64,000 nucleotides of DNA from Neocallimastix lanati (nom. inval.) (taxonomy: Eukaryota; Neocallimastigomycota; Neocallimastigomycetes; Neocallimastigales; Neocallimastigaceae): positions 125,412-189,411 of the forward strand of contig JACVTC010000210.1 in assembly GCA_016946835.1 (NCBI GenBank), read 5' to 3'. The notes below the pieces were generated by a model. It saw nothing but the letters and a program-made list of their open reading frames with translations. It was not told where the DNA came from and ran no database searches. The position numbers and the translations under genes are program-made. Below, one piece after another: positions 53,710-64,000 of this stretch. Positions within the stretch are counted from its first letter, which is position 1. Each line of letters begins with the position of its first letter.

Positions 53710-56700
53710 CCTTTAAGTTGAGCTCCTGCGAACTATAGAGTTCAATCTCCGGGAAGGAATGTCAATTATAAATGGTTGATATTTATGCCTAATGTATTCT
53801 TCATTAAAATCTTTATCACCATCATCAACCACATTATTTCGTTTATTCCTTTTAGATTTACGAAAGTACTCTTGAATTAGCTGTCTATCGTAAATTTGAT
53901 CTTCATCGATCCAAGAATCTTCAACAGAATCTAGGCCTTTCCAAGATACGAGGAAACGATTTTTTCCTCTATATGTCCTCATATCAATAATTCTTTCAGG
54001 AATCTTATCTATGGTATCGGTAGTTAACTTAATATTCTTTCTTTTCCTATTATTTCTATTAGCAAATTCATTTTCATAATATGGTTCCAGTAAAGATACA
54101 TGGAAAACAGGGTGACAACGCATATTACTTGGTAATTTGAGTTCGTAGGCTAATGAACTAACTTTCTTCACAATTTCAAATGGACCAAGCATTTGGTCTG
54201 CTAATTTCCTTTTTACATTCTTAGCTGTATTTCCTTTGAGTAACCAAACTTTTTTACCAACTTCAAAATCTGGCGAGGATGATCTTTTGAAATCGGCATA
54301 CTTTTTATAAGTTTCTTTAGCTGACTCTAAATTTTCCTTTAAAAATTTAATATTTTCATTTATATCTTTCACTCTAACATCAGCTCTATGAGGACTATCT
54401 GAAGAAGGAATTTCTAAACTAAATTTTGGATTAAATCCATAGTTTGCAAAAAATGGTGATTGATTGATTGATTGTTGCAGAGTATTATTATAAGCAAACT
54501 CGGCAAAAGGCAACAAGTCAACCCAATTATTTTGTTTTTCATTTATGAAACAACGGAGATATTGTTCCAATATTCCGTTCACCCTCTCCGTTTGACCATC
54601 AGTCTGCGGATGGTTAGAGGTGGAAAGAGTCAATTTAATGTTCAATAATTCACAAAGGCGGTTCCAAAATTCAGAAGTAAATTGCGTATCTCTGTCGGAA
54701 ACAATGGAATCAGGGAAACCATGCAACCTAAAGATATTACTAATAAAAGAATCAGCAGCAATGGATGCAGTAGAAAGACAACGTAAGGGAATAAAATGAG
54801 CCATTTTAGTCAATCTATCTACAACAGTCATGACAGTGGTCATATCTTTGGATTTCGGTAATTCAACAATAAAATCCATGGAGATGTCTGACCATGGTCT
54901 GTCGGGGGTAGACAAAGGAGATAAAAGACCGTAGGGTTTATGTCTTGGAACTTTAGCTTTGCAGCAAGTTTCACAGGACTTAACAAACTTTTTAACATCA
55001 TTACGTAACTTAGGCCACCAAAAGTTACGATTAATCAAATCAAATGTTTTGCGTACACCGAAATGACCAGCAGTAGCAGAGTCATGGTGTATTTCAAGAA
55101 CTCTTGTGCGAAGATTCTGAGGAACATAAATTAAGTTATCAAAAAGTAAGAAACCTTCCTTATCAATTTTACACTTATCAACAAATTTAATAGGTGGATT
55201 AACATTACTATTATTTAAAATAAAGGATTTAATTTTTATAAAAAGATCATCATTATTTAAAGATTTCAAAATAGAATTAATCAAGGACTCATCACGTAAG
55301 TTACGATTAATAACACAACAAGAAACATCGCGAGAACAATCAAATAAATGATCACTTCTTCTTGACAGAATATCTGGTTTACCAGATTTTTTACCAGAAC
55401 GATACACAAGATTAAAATCGAAACGAGAAAGAAATTCATACCAACGAATTTGTCGTTGAGAAAGTAGCTCAGGCTTCCTAGGAAAAGTAAGGTTTTTATG
55501 ATCGGTATAAATAGTAAATGGATGGCGAGCACCTTCAAGGTAATGACGCCATTCTTCCAAAGCAACTTTAATTGCAAGAAGCTCTTTATCATAAATGGGG
55601 TAATTCAGTTGAGATTTGGTTAAACTGGTAGAAATAAAAGCAATTGGGTGTAACTGACCATCAAATTCTTGGGAAAGTATAGCTCCAACAGCGAAATTGG
55701 AAGCATCAGTTTCCACAATGAAAGGTTTGTTACTATCAGGATTTCTTAAAATTGGAGCAGAAGTAAAAAGTTCTTTTAATTTATCAAAGGATTTTTGTTG
55801 ATCAGAACCCCAGAGAAATGGAACATTTTTCCTGGTAAGTTTATGTAAGGGCCGCGCAATCTTAGCAAAATCCTTGATAAAAATTCTATAATAATTACAT
55901 AATCCAATAAATGATTGTATTTCCTTTACATTAGAAGGAACAGGCCAATCTAGGATAGCTTTAACCTTTTCAGGATCAACTTTCAAACCATCTTTTGATA
56001 AAATGTAACCAAGGAAAGTGGTTTCAGTATCATAGAATTCACATTTCTCTAATTTAATGTACAAGTTATTTTCTAATAATTTTTTAAGCACCTTTTTAAC
56101 GTGTTCATGATGTTCCTCTAAACTATTCGAATAAATTAATATATCATCAATGTAAGAAATAACAAAATCATCTAAGTAATCGCTAAGAACATCATTTATA
56201 AATTGCTGGAAGGTGGCTGGAGCATTTTTAAGCCAAAAGGCATAACTAAATATTCAAAATGACCATATCTAGTACGAAATGCAGTCTTGTACTCATCACC
56301 TTCTTTAATTCTTACTAAATTATAGGCAGACTTTAAGTCCAACTTGGTAAAATATTTTGCACCTTTAACTCTATCTAATAATTCACATATTAAAGGAAGA
56401 GGATAAGAATTACGGATGGTTATTTCATTCAATTTTCTATAATCAACACATAATCTCAATGAACCATCTTTCTTTTTAACAAATAATACAGGTGTACCAG
56501 CGGGTGACTTGGATTTCCTAATGAATCCTTTTTCTAAATTTTCTTTTATATACTTTTTTAGTTCATCTCGTTCTGCCTCAGTTAAAGGATATATTGGACC
56601 ATAAAATAAATTTGAATTATCCTTTAATCTTATTTCACAATCATATTCACGATGTGGAGGGAGTACGTTGCAATTTCTTTCATTAAATACTTCTGCGTAA

Positions 56701-56790
56701 TTGTTATAAATAGGAGGTATTCCTATAATTTTTTGATTTAATTTATTCTCAAAATTACTAATTTTTAAACAATTACAGATACAACACAAA
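53710..56790 (-). pseudogene. Chromovirus B pol region: RT, RNase H, integrase, chromodomain
   Basis: RT at about 56100-56600 ([32 protein letters not shown]) and on to the thumb (about 55900-56080), RNase H at about 55350-55720 (VETDASNFAVGAIL, YDKELLAI, YTDHKNLTF), integrase zinc region (about 54940-55060; CETC), core (about 54560-54900; DISMDFIVELPKS, SDRDTQFTS, NHPQTDGQTERVN) and GPY/F-type region (LGPFEIVKKV, about 54185). The end carries a chromodomain (RFLVSWKGLDSVEDSWIDED, about 53890-53960), which in chromoviruses targets integration by binding chromatin marks. Coordinates are approximate; the region is not intact. Confidence 0.92.
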
Positions 56791-57007
56791 TTTTACACGG
56801 AACACTTATTAGAAATATACTTTTTATTTTCATCTTTATTTAAATTATCATTATGATTACAATTTTTTGTTACATTATTACATAAAACATCAATTTTACA
56901 AATTTTATTTAATTCATCTAAATTAATATTATTACTATCACTAAATTCATAAATTTCATTATCATTATCAAACATAAAACTATCATTTACATCATTGTCA
57001 TAATTAA

Positions 57008-58400
57008 TTATACAAAATTTTTTACATCATTAAGTTCTTCTTTTTCACTACAAGTTTTAATACGAGTACGACGACCTCTAATCGTAATTTCTTCATCAGA
57101 ATCCATATCGGAATCAGATTCAAAGGAATACTTACGCTTAGGATTATTTTTTTCCTTTGTTAAGGAAAGTTCTTCATATGGTTCCTTTCCTTTAGTAGAA
57201 ATTTTATTTAACTTCTTTTTATTCTTATTTTTTCTATTTCTTTTTCCTACATTACATTGTCGAGCACAGTATCCTGAACTGAAAGAGATTCTCTTTGAAT
57301 CATGGTAGTTAATAGGGCAATGCTTTTCGATCCAAGGGAGTCCTAAAATAATATCAACATCAGGAATACGGAGGGCATACAATTTTATTACTTCAAAATG
57401 ATTCCTAAGGCGTAAGATGCATTTTTCAGTTTCCTTGTTGACATTAGAGGTTCCGTAGCCAAGACCAGCGACTTTAAAGGGCTTCTCGATGAGATTAAGT
57501 TTGAATTTGTTAATTCTAACAAATTCAGGATGAATAAAATTAAGATCCGACCCAGAATCAATAAGAACTTTTGCCTTAACTTCTTCTGTATCATTAGTCT
57601 TAATATAAAAATCAATAATATTGGATTTTCCTTTTATATTCAGGTTTTCGTTATTTATTATATTTAAAACATTAAAAATATTTTCAGAATCTTCGATCTT
57701 TTTAATTCTTTTGAGGGAGGTAGAAGGGGACTTGCTTTCTTTGTCGAATTTGTTAATAAGCTTAACACCTTTTGGTCTTTTCTTATTTGGACAATTAAAT
57801 TTTAAGTGTCCAGGTTTTCCACAAATGAAGCACAGGCCTTTCCTTCTTTTATCGGAATTATTTTCTTTATGTTCCTCGTAATTCTTTTCGTGTGTTGGAA
57901 AGTATCTTATATTTCTTTGTCCTTTACTAATTCTGAAAAGATCTACATCCATAGGATCATCACTATTATAATTTCTCCTATCTTGATGAGTCAAGTAATA
58001 TTCCTTGATATCGTTTCTTTTTGTTAAACTTTCTATATTAACGATATCCCTGAACAAAGCATTTAAATCATTGGGGTTTGGTTAACTAAAGCTAAATATT
58101 CACGCATTTTTGGATGTAAGCCTCTAATGAACATATAAATTTTTGTGGCATCATTGAAGTTTGAATATTGACTAACTTTTTAAAGGCAGTAATATAATTA
58201 ACAACTTGGCCATATTTAAATTGGTGAATATTGCAGAGTTTAGCATTCGCAACAACAGCTTCAACATCTGGATCACCGAAATTTCTTCTTAATTCGGCTA
58301 CAAATTGTTCTAAATTTTGTAAAATTGGGTTATTATTTCTTCTTAAACAAGATGCCCAGTTTAAAGCCTTTCCAGTTAAATAAGACATAATAAAGTTTAC
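57008..58400 (-). pseudogene. Chromovirus B gag and protease region
   Basis: Gag capsid-like part (about 58190-58390; LTGKALNWASCLRRN, ELRRNFGDPDVEA) followed by a CCHC knuckle (CFICGKPGHLKFNC, about 57790-57835) and an aspartic protease (VLIDSGSDLNFIHPEFV, about 57520-57575, then IILGLPWIEKH at about 57310-57345). A basic, charged linker leads towards RT. Approximate coordinates; not intact. Confidence 0.88.
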
Positions 58401-58807
58401 CCAGCTGCTTCATTAGTAAATCGTTGAGAATTGGCATCAATTGCCAATTCGATTCTCGTAAGGAAGCCATCTAATTCTCTCGTATTTCCAGAGAATGTAG
58501 GAGGGTCATTGATTATTTTAAGCTGAGGTACTTGATTTACCTACTGTTGTTGGTTCATGTTGTCTTCCAAATTTAGATTTTGAAAAATAATGTTTAGTTC
58601 TTCCAATTTGAATTACCAAAAAAATAATTTTTTTTTTTTAATTTTAATCTCTTATTATTACTTATGCAAGTTATTAATATTTTTTATTTAATATCGTAAA
58701 GTCGTTCAAACTCTATCCACTTGAAAAGGTGTCGAACGAGTAAACGAAGAAAATATAGAATAATATAACTATTATTAATATTTCAACCTGAATAGCAACA
58801 ATAATAA

Positions 58808-59040
58808 GAGTCCAAAATCAGTAAGGGTTAACAATGCTTAAGAGCAATAAAAATCTATGTTAAAAGTCAAAACTGTAGAGTCCTAAATCAGTAGAAAGCA
58901 GAGTCCTAAATCAGTAGAAAGTTGAGTCCTAAAGTAGAGTCCTAAATCAGTAGACAGTAGAGTCCTAAAGTAGAGTCCTAAATCAGTAGAAAGTAGAGTC
59001 CTAAAGTAGAGTCCTAAAGTAGAGTCCTAAATCAGTAGCA
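58808..59040. repeat. Tandem repeat of AGAGTCCTAAATCAGTAGAA units in the leader of B
   Basis: About nine full or partial copies of AGAGTCCTAA, most followed by ATCAGTAG plus A/G-rich spacer, giving 12-bp and 23-24-bp periods. It lies between the primer-binding site and gag of chromovirus B. Confidence 0.9.
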
Positions 59041-59077
59041 AATTTTATTATTTGTAACGTGTTTCTTTATTTAAAAG

Positions 59078-59088
59078 GTATTAGTTAT
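59078..59088 (-). promoter_or_regulatory. Self-primer binding site candidate of chromovirus B
   Basis: On the minus strand ATAACTAATAC follows the 5' LTR end (..CTTTACA) directly. The exact complement GTATTAGTTAT lies in the LTR at 59239-59229, and likewise at 53094-53084. In Tf1/sushi elements the first nucleotides of the RNA pair with such a site to prime reverse transcription. The 11-bp match, its exact position beside the LTR and a TATAAATA about 35 bp upstream support this. Confidence 0.6.
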
Positions 59089-59473
59089 TGTAAAGAGTTT
59101 ATATGAAACAGATTACAAATAACAAAATACACAAAATATATATAAAAACACGTAATAAAAAAATTCCTTTTTAATAAATAATCTTTTATTAAATAAATCT
59201 CTTCTCGTTATTAACTATTTGATAGTCAATAACTAATACATCGATTTAAATAATGAATTTTACATGTATTTATAATTTTTTATGATTACATTATAATATA
59301 TTATTTCTATCTAATTTACATATATTACTATTTATTTATAAACAAAATATTTATTAATAATTTTATTAAATAATAATTAACTAAAACTAAACAATAATTA
59401 ATTCAATAAACTTTCAACTTATTTACAATAATAATTAAATTCAATAAAAACTCATTTATTATTTATTTATTAT
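59089..59473 (-). repeat. 5' LTR of chromovirus B, partial
   Basis: Begins TGTAAAGAGTT on the plus strand and matches 52929-53310. Similarity stops at 59474, where the TGTAACGA end of the LTR of element C starts. Confidence 0.9.
59267..59274 (-). promoter_or_regulatory. TATA box candidate in the 5' LTR of B
   Basis: Minus-strand TATAAATA about 35 bp upstream of the GTATTAGTTAT sequence that would form the RNA 5' end under self-priming. The same arrangement is kept in the other LTR (53122-53129). Confidence 0.5.
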
Positions 59474-61938
59474 TGTAACGAAATCTTCAGTTTAATTTAT
59501 ACCTAATATTCTTAATCTACAAAAATTAAATTTTGTAGAAGTGAATAAAAGGATAAATACTGAATAAAATTGATTTAAGAAATTTAAAAAAATAAATATG
59601 TTTTATTATTAAACACAAAAATGTTTTATTAAAAAAAATTTATTTTTATTTTAATATTAATCTTTATTTATTTAATAATTAATTTTGTTTAAATTAATAA
59701 AATAATTGTTAAAACTAATAAAATAATAAAATGAAATATTTATTATTTATACTAATTTATTTTAAATTTTAATAATAAAATTGATTATTAATAACTAATA
59801 AAATATATAATAATTTATCAAAATAATTAATAATCATAAAAATTGATTATTAAAAACTAATAAAATATCTATAATAATTTATTAAATAATTAATAATCAT
59901 ACTTTTTGATTATTAAAACTAATAAAATATTTATAATAATTTATTAACTAATTAATAATAAAGAATAATTTATAAGAAATATTTACATGTTTTTATATTT
60001 TTCTTTGATTTTAAACTATTTACATTAAAAATAATAAAATTAATAAAAGAGAAATAAAGAATAATTTATTATTAAATTAAACAATATTTACAATTAAAAT
60101 GTTAATAAAGATGAGTTTTAAAATGTTATTTTAATTACAATTTGTTTATAAAAGTTGAGTTATAAAATAAATAAAATAATCATTATTTTAAATAAAAGTC
60201 ACTTAAAAATTATTTAACTAGTTAATTTTAATTTTGAGATGTTTATAAGTTTGTTTATTTGTTATTTATAATTTATTAAATTTGTTTATTATTTTGTTTA
60301 TTTGTTGTTTTAGAAAAATATTATTTATTAATTTATTTTAGTTTTTAATTAAAATTATTAATGATTAATTAATTTATTATTATTTTATTTTAATTATCTT
60401 TATTTAATTAATTTTTCTTAAATATGGATTTAATTTTTTTTTAGAATGAATTAATTTTTGGGTTAAGTTAGAAAACTTTAACATGAATTTGTTTTTTATT
60501 ATTATTTTAATTTAATAATTTTGTTATTTGGTATGGTTCATATAATTTTAGGAATATAATAATAATTAACACAAATAATAAAATTACAATAAAAAAAAAA
60601 AAAATAATTTGTTTTAAAATCAATATTTATTTATTTAAATTTATAAAAGAAAAATAAATATAATTATTATTTAATAAAAAGAAAGTTATTGATTATATTT
60701 TATTTCACTAAAATTACATGTATTTATATTTTTTATCAAATTAAAATTTGTAAAGCCTAACTATTTTTTTAATAAACTAATTACTAATTATTTTTATAAA
60801 TAAAACATTTAAATTGAAATTGAATTATTATTTTAGTTAATAATATTATTGTTATAAATAGTAGTTATATATTATTGAATTATTAATTATTTAATAATAG
60901 TTTAATACTAATATATATAAAATAAAAATAAAGAGATTATACAGAATATTTTATTGTGGTTTAGTTAAATTTAGTAATTAAAAATAAATTTAAATTGATA
61001 ACGAAAATTTTAATAACTAATTAAATAGATTTGATTATTTTCAATATAACATAATACAAAAGAAATATAATATTAATATATTAAGTGGGCAAGGACAATA
61101 TTCTTGGCTAAAGATTTTTAATACATTATAATGGAATCGGATCGATAATTCAAAAAGGAATTATAAGTTAATTAGTGATTTATTAACTTAAGATTTTTAT
61201 TTAGTAATATTTGAAGAATATTGGAAAGTTCCAATTATATAGAATAGAATAATCTATAAGGTTAGAATAATTTATATTATTCTAGCACAATTAGTATTAT
61301 TTGTTCATTCTGTATTATATTTATCAAGTTGATACGATATTTTATTAAATACCGTATATGTTAGTTGGGCGTTTGTGCAAAAGGGAATTACTCCAAGAAT
61401 ATTATATTACAATAATTATATTTACTTTTTATTTATTTATCTTTTATTATTTTATTTATTATATTTTATCATAAAAAAAAATACATGTTTTATTATTATT
61501 CCTTAAAAAAAAAGAAAATATTTATTTATAAATTATTTTCATAATTATATTTTTTACTAATTTTATAAATTTTATTTATCGAAACACTAAAATTAATTAA
61601 TAAATATAAATATTCATAACTTTTTACTTATAACTATTAATTCATCTTGTTTAACATTATTTAAAAATTATTTTAATATTAACATCAATTTAATTAAACA
61701 TTCAATCTCCGTTATAATTAATATAACTAATTTTACTATATTATCAACAATTCTTTTAATATTTTTAATATTATTATTTAATTTAATATTTTAATAATTA
61801 ATAATAATAAATTATCTTTAATAATATATTAATAATATATTTTAAGATTCATTATATAAAATTAATTTTTAATAAATATTTATATTAATAATTTTTCTAA
61901 ATAATTTTTCTATTATTTTCTATTATTTTTACTGGACA
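59474..61938 (-). repeat. 3' LTR of element C, about 2.46 kb
   Basis: Starts TGTAACGAAATC and ends ACTGGACA on the plus strand. The inner edge is fixed by the polypurine tract and the outer edge by the loss of similarity between the two B LTRs. The interior is AT-rich and non-coding, with a more complex part at about 61085-61400. Confidence 0.75.
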
Positions 61939-61964
61939 TGCATCAAGATGCCCCCACTTAGCTT

Positions 61965-61985
61965 AGACTTCGTCCCTTGAAGTCT
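61965..61985 (-). other. Hairpin beside the polypurine tract of element C
   Basis: A 7-bp perfect stem AGACTTC/GAAGTCT with a 7-nt loop (AAGGGAC on the minus strand), extendable by further GCTTA/TAAGC pairing. LTR fragment D has the same stem with loop AAGGGGC at 42383-42403, also just before its purine tract. Confidence 0.75.
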
Positions 61986-62077
61986 ATAAGCATATTAAAA
62001 TATTTATTAAACTAATAATACTATTATATATTTTATAATATTTTTTTTATATATTTTTTTTTATATTTTTTATATAT

Positions 62078-62115
62078 ATCAAAATTTTTTTTTTTTTTTT
62101 TTATATATATATCAT

Positions 62116-62152
<37 letters not shown>
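62078..62152. repeat. Poly-T rich tract
   Basis: Two T homopolymers of about 19 and 33 bases separated by TATATATATCATAA, beside the 3' end of the pol region of element C. Confidence 0.9.
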
Positions 62153-62154
<2 letters not shown>

Positions 62155-64000
62155 GATTATAATTTAGGAAATTACTAATATATGGAATTACATTTTTTAG
62201 ATGAATGTTTCTCTCTGCAATTTCGTTCGTATAAGGATCACATACTGTGACAGTATTAAATTGCTGTTTAACTATTTTTAATGGTCCGATATAATAAGGG
62301 TCTAGTTTCCTTCGATTGAAATTTCTAACTAAAACTAGGTCCTGGTTTGAATTCACTTCTTAATCTTTTAATCTGTCTTCTCCTATCTTTCCATAATTCA
62401 TTTGCAGTTTCAATATTTTTGATTGCTTCAGAAATCCAATTATGGTGATTAATAAATTTTCGAACAAAATATTCTTCTTCTGATTCTTCAGGAAATCTTT
62501 TGTCAATATTAATTGCTAATTCAAATGGTTGTAAGTCTTTCCTACCATAGAGTAATTCGAAACTACTAAATTTAGTAACTTCATTTTTTGTTGTTCTTAA
62601 AGCCCAAAGTGCACTAGGTAAAATATCATCCCATTCTTGATTTTGTTTACTTAATTCTTTAAATTGGCTTTTAAGAATTCTAATATATTTGACTATTTCT
62701 CTATTCCTGTTTTCAACTTCTCCGTTAGAAGCAGGATGATAAGTACTAATAAATGTACATAGACATCATTTAAATCTAGGAAAGCTTTTGTTTTATCAGA
62801 TATGAATTGCGGGCCATTATCAGTAATTAATATCTCTGGAATCCCGTGTCTTGAAAATATATTATTTAAAAATCTAATGACATCTTCTGATTCTGTTTTG
62901 GCTAATGCTTCAGCTTCCACCCATTTTGTTAAATAATCTACAAGTACTATTATATATTTATTATCTCTGAAAGATTCGTATAAGGGTCCAACTAAATCCA
63001 ATCCTACCCGAGTAAAAGGTAGACCTGGGGGTGTAGCTAAATCTTCTGTAAATACATTCGGTGGTTGTGGTTTACATAATTGACATACATGACAAGATTT
63101 AATAAATAATCTGATATCCTTATTCATTCCTATCCAATAATAGTTCCTTTTCAAACGATGGTAGGTTTTAAAGTTACCTTCATGTCCTAAACAATGAGCT
63201 TTACTAATAAGTTCCCATTTTTCATTATCATTAAATATTACTTTTCTTAATTCATTATTATCTTTATAATACTGAACTCCATCAATTAATACAAATTTCT
63301 GGTTTATTATTTTTTTATAGAAATCATTTAGTATTTCAGTACTATCATCAATATCATTATTATTAGTATTAACATGATTAATATTATTATTATTATTATC
63401 ATTATTATTAAAACTATGTTTATTATTTTCTTCAGTTTGAAATACCATATAATTCACATTCAATTTATTTTCCACTCCATTATTTTCACTATTATTATTA
63501 TGTAATTTATTATTAAACTTATTAAACTTATTAATGTTATTTACATTATTTTTAATTTCCTCATATTCCATTTTGTAATTTTCATTATTACTATTGATCT
63601 TAATTTCATCCACTAACTCTTTTATTTTATTAATTTTAGTATTTTTCTTATTTCTAATTTCTTCATTATTTTTAATTTCACAATTTTGAATTTCATTATT
63701 TATAACTTGGTTGAATACATCTTTATTATAATTTTTTATATTATTTCTTTTATTTTTATTTTTTATATGTTTATCATCATTTTTTATATTTTTGATTATA
63801 TATTTTTCATTGTTAGAATGTAATCTAGATAGTGCATCAGCAACTACATTCCTCCTCCCCTCTTCATATAACACTTTAATTTTTAAAATACTGAACTCAG
63901 TTATCCATTTGACATGCCTTGCTGAAGAAGGTTCTTTATTTTTAAATATGTAAACTAAAGGCTTATGATCGATATAAAGAATTGTCTCAAAACTATTACC
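62150..64000 (-). pseudogene. Element C pol region: end of RNase H, linker, integrase
   Basis: Visible part of pol: RNase H end at about 63850-64000 (YIDHKPLVYIFKNKEPS and NVVADALSRL), a long Asn-rich linker (about 63310-63830), integrase zinc region (about 63050-63210; HEGNFKTYHRLKRNYYW, CHVCQ), core (about 62730-63010; GLDLVGPL, ITDNGPQFISD) and the C-terminal domain (about 62150-62560; LVRNFNRRKLDPYYIGPLKI). The Asn-rich linker of about 170 residues between RNase H and integrase is unusual and absent in element A. Not intact. Confidence 0.88.

Larger units (their letters stand above)
52929..59473 (-). mobile_element. Ty3 chromovirus fossil B (Tf1/sushi-like), interrupted by element C
   Basis: Minus-strand element with gag, protease, RT, RNase H, integrase and a C-terminal chromodomain. 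Both LTRs are present: 3' LTR complete at 52929-53702, 5' LTR from 59089 and cut at 59473 where the LTR of element C begins. A polypurine tract (AAAGGGCGAGA on the minus strand) sits at about 53703-53713. Next to the 5' LTR is ATAACTAATAC (59078-59088) instead of a tRNA-type TGG site, and it is complementary to a sequence inside the LTR, as in self-primed Tf1/sushi elements. A tandem-repeat leader lies at about 58808-59040. Broken, with about five interruptions. Confidence 0.92.
59474..64000 (-). mobile_element. Ty3 (gypsy) retrotransposon fossil C, continuing beyond the window
   Basis: Minus-strand element inserted in the 5' LTR of chromovirus B. 3' LTR 59474-61938, polypurine tract (GTGGGGGCATCTTGATG on the minus strand, about 61939-61955), a conserved hairpin (61965-61985), then pol from its C-terminus. 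Related to element A by LTR ends, purine tract and integrase. Because it interrupts B it must be younger than B's insertion. It has a few breaks in the visible part; the 5' half lies outside the window. Confidence 0.9.

Noticed and set aside
53890-53960. Chromodomain as a possible host chromatin protein
   Set aside because: It lies at the C-terminus of an integrase inside an element with LTRs, the standard chromovirus arrangement.
57621-58027. Plus-strand frames rich in Phe and Leu
   Set aside because: Antisense shadows of the gag/protease region of chromovirus B.

Overview
The window is extremely AT-rich eukaryotic nuclear DNA, with long A/T homopolymers, an (AAT)n microsatellite coding for poly-asparagine and ATTTT/AAAAT satellites. 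Together with an N-rich RasGEF, a class I cyclic-nucleotide phosphodiesterase and a dense graveyard of Ty3, Ty1/copia and MULE elements, this fits an anaerobic gut fungus (Neocallimastigomycota) best. A dictyostelid would share the poly-N habit, but the copia, MULE and Tf1/sushi-like chromovirus mix favours a fungus. The assignment is an inference from composition and gene content.

Layout: 1-2.6 kb is AT-rich with GC-richer patches, a 250-bp AAT microsatellite and unrecognised coding fragments. A 783-bp MITE with terminal inverted repeats and a 9-bp target duplication lies at 3288-4070. A very large RasGEF gene occupies 7328-16077. Its open frame changes inside an (AAT)n tract near 10.17 kb, and its catalytic domain is split by low-complexity inserts. 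From 17.5 to 26.3 kb lie two decayed copia elements, separated by a 1.7-kb composite satellite. A phosphodiesterase with an N-terminal membrane domain runs on the minus strand at 27754-31161.

From 34.8 to 39.5 kb a MULE carrying a decayed transposase sits inside a related MITE; both insertions keep their target-site duplications. The MULE interior holds two arrays of the same composite satellite in opposite orientation, the same family as the 20-kb array. A copia RT/RNase H fossil follows on the minus strand at 39.5-41.4 kb.

From 42 to 64 kb the window is a stack of Ty3 (gypsy) fossils: a plus-strand LTR fragment (D), a minus-strand element with a 2-kb LTR (A), a truncated plus-strand gag/protease piece (E), a minus-strand chromovirus with chromodomain and paired LTRs (B), and a further minus-strand element (C) whose 2.5-kb LTR interrupts the 5' LTR of B and which runs off the window end.

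Only two genes look like host genes, the RasGEF and the phosphodiesterase. Ras signalling controls cyclic-nucleotide signalling in other fungi, but they are 11 kb apart on opposite strands with transposon fossils between them, so no local co-regulation is claimed. The most unusual signals are the satellite carried within a MULE, the frame change in the RasGEF microsatellite, and the self-priming signature of chromovirus B.
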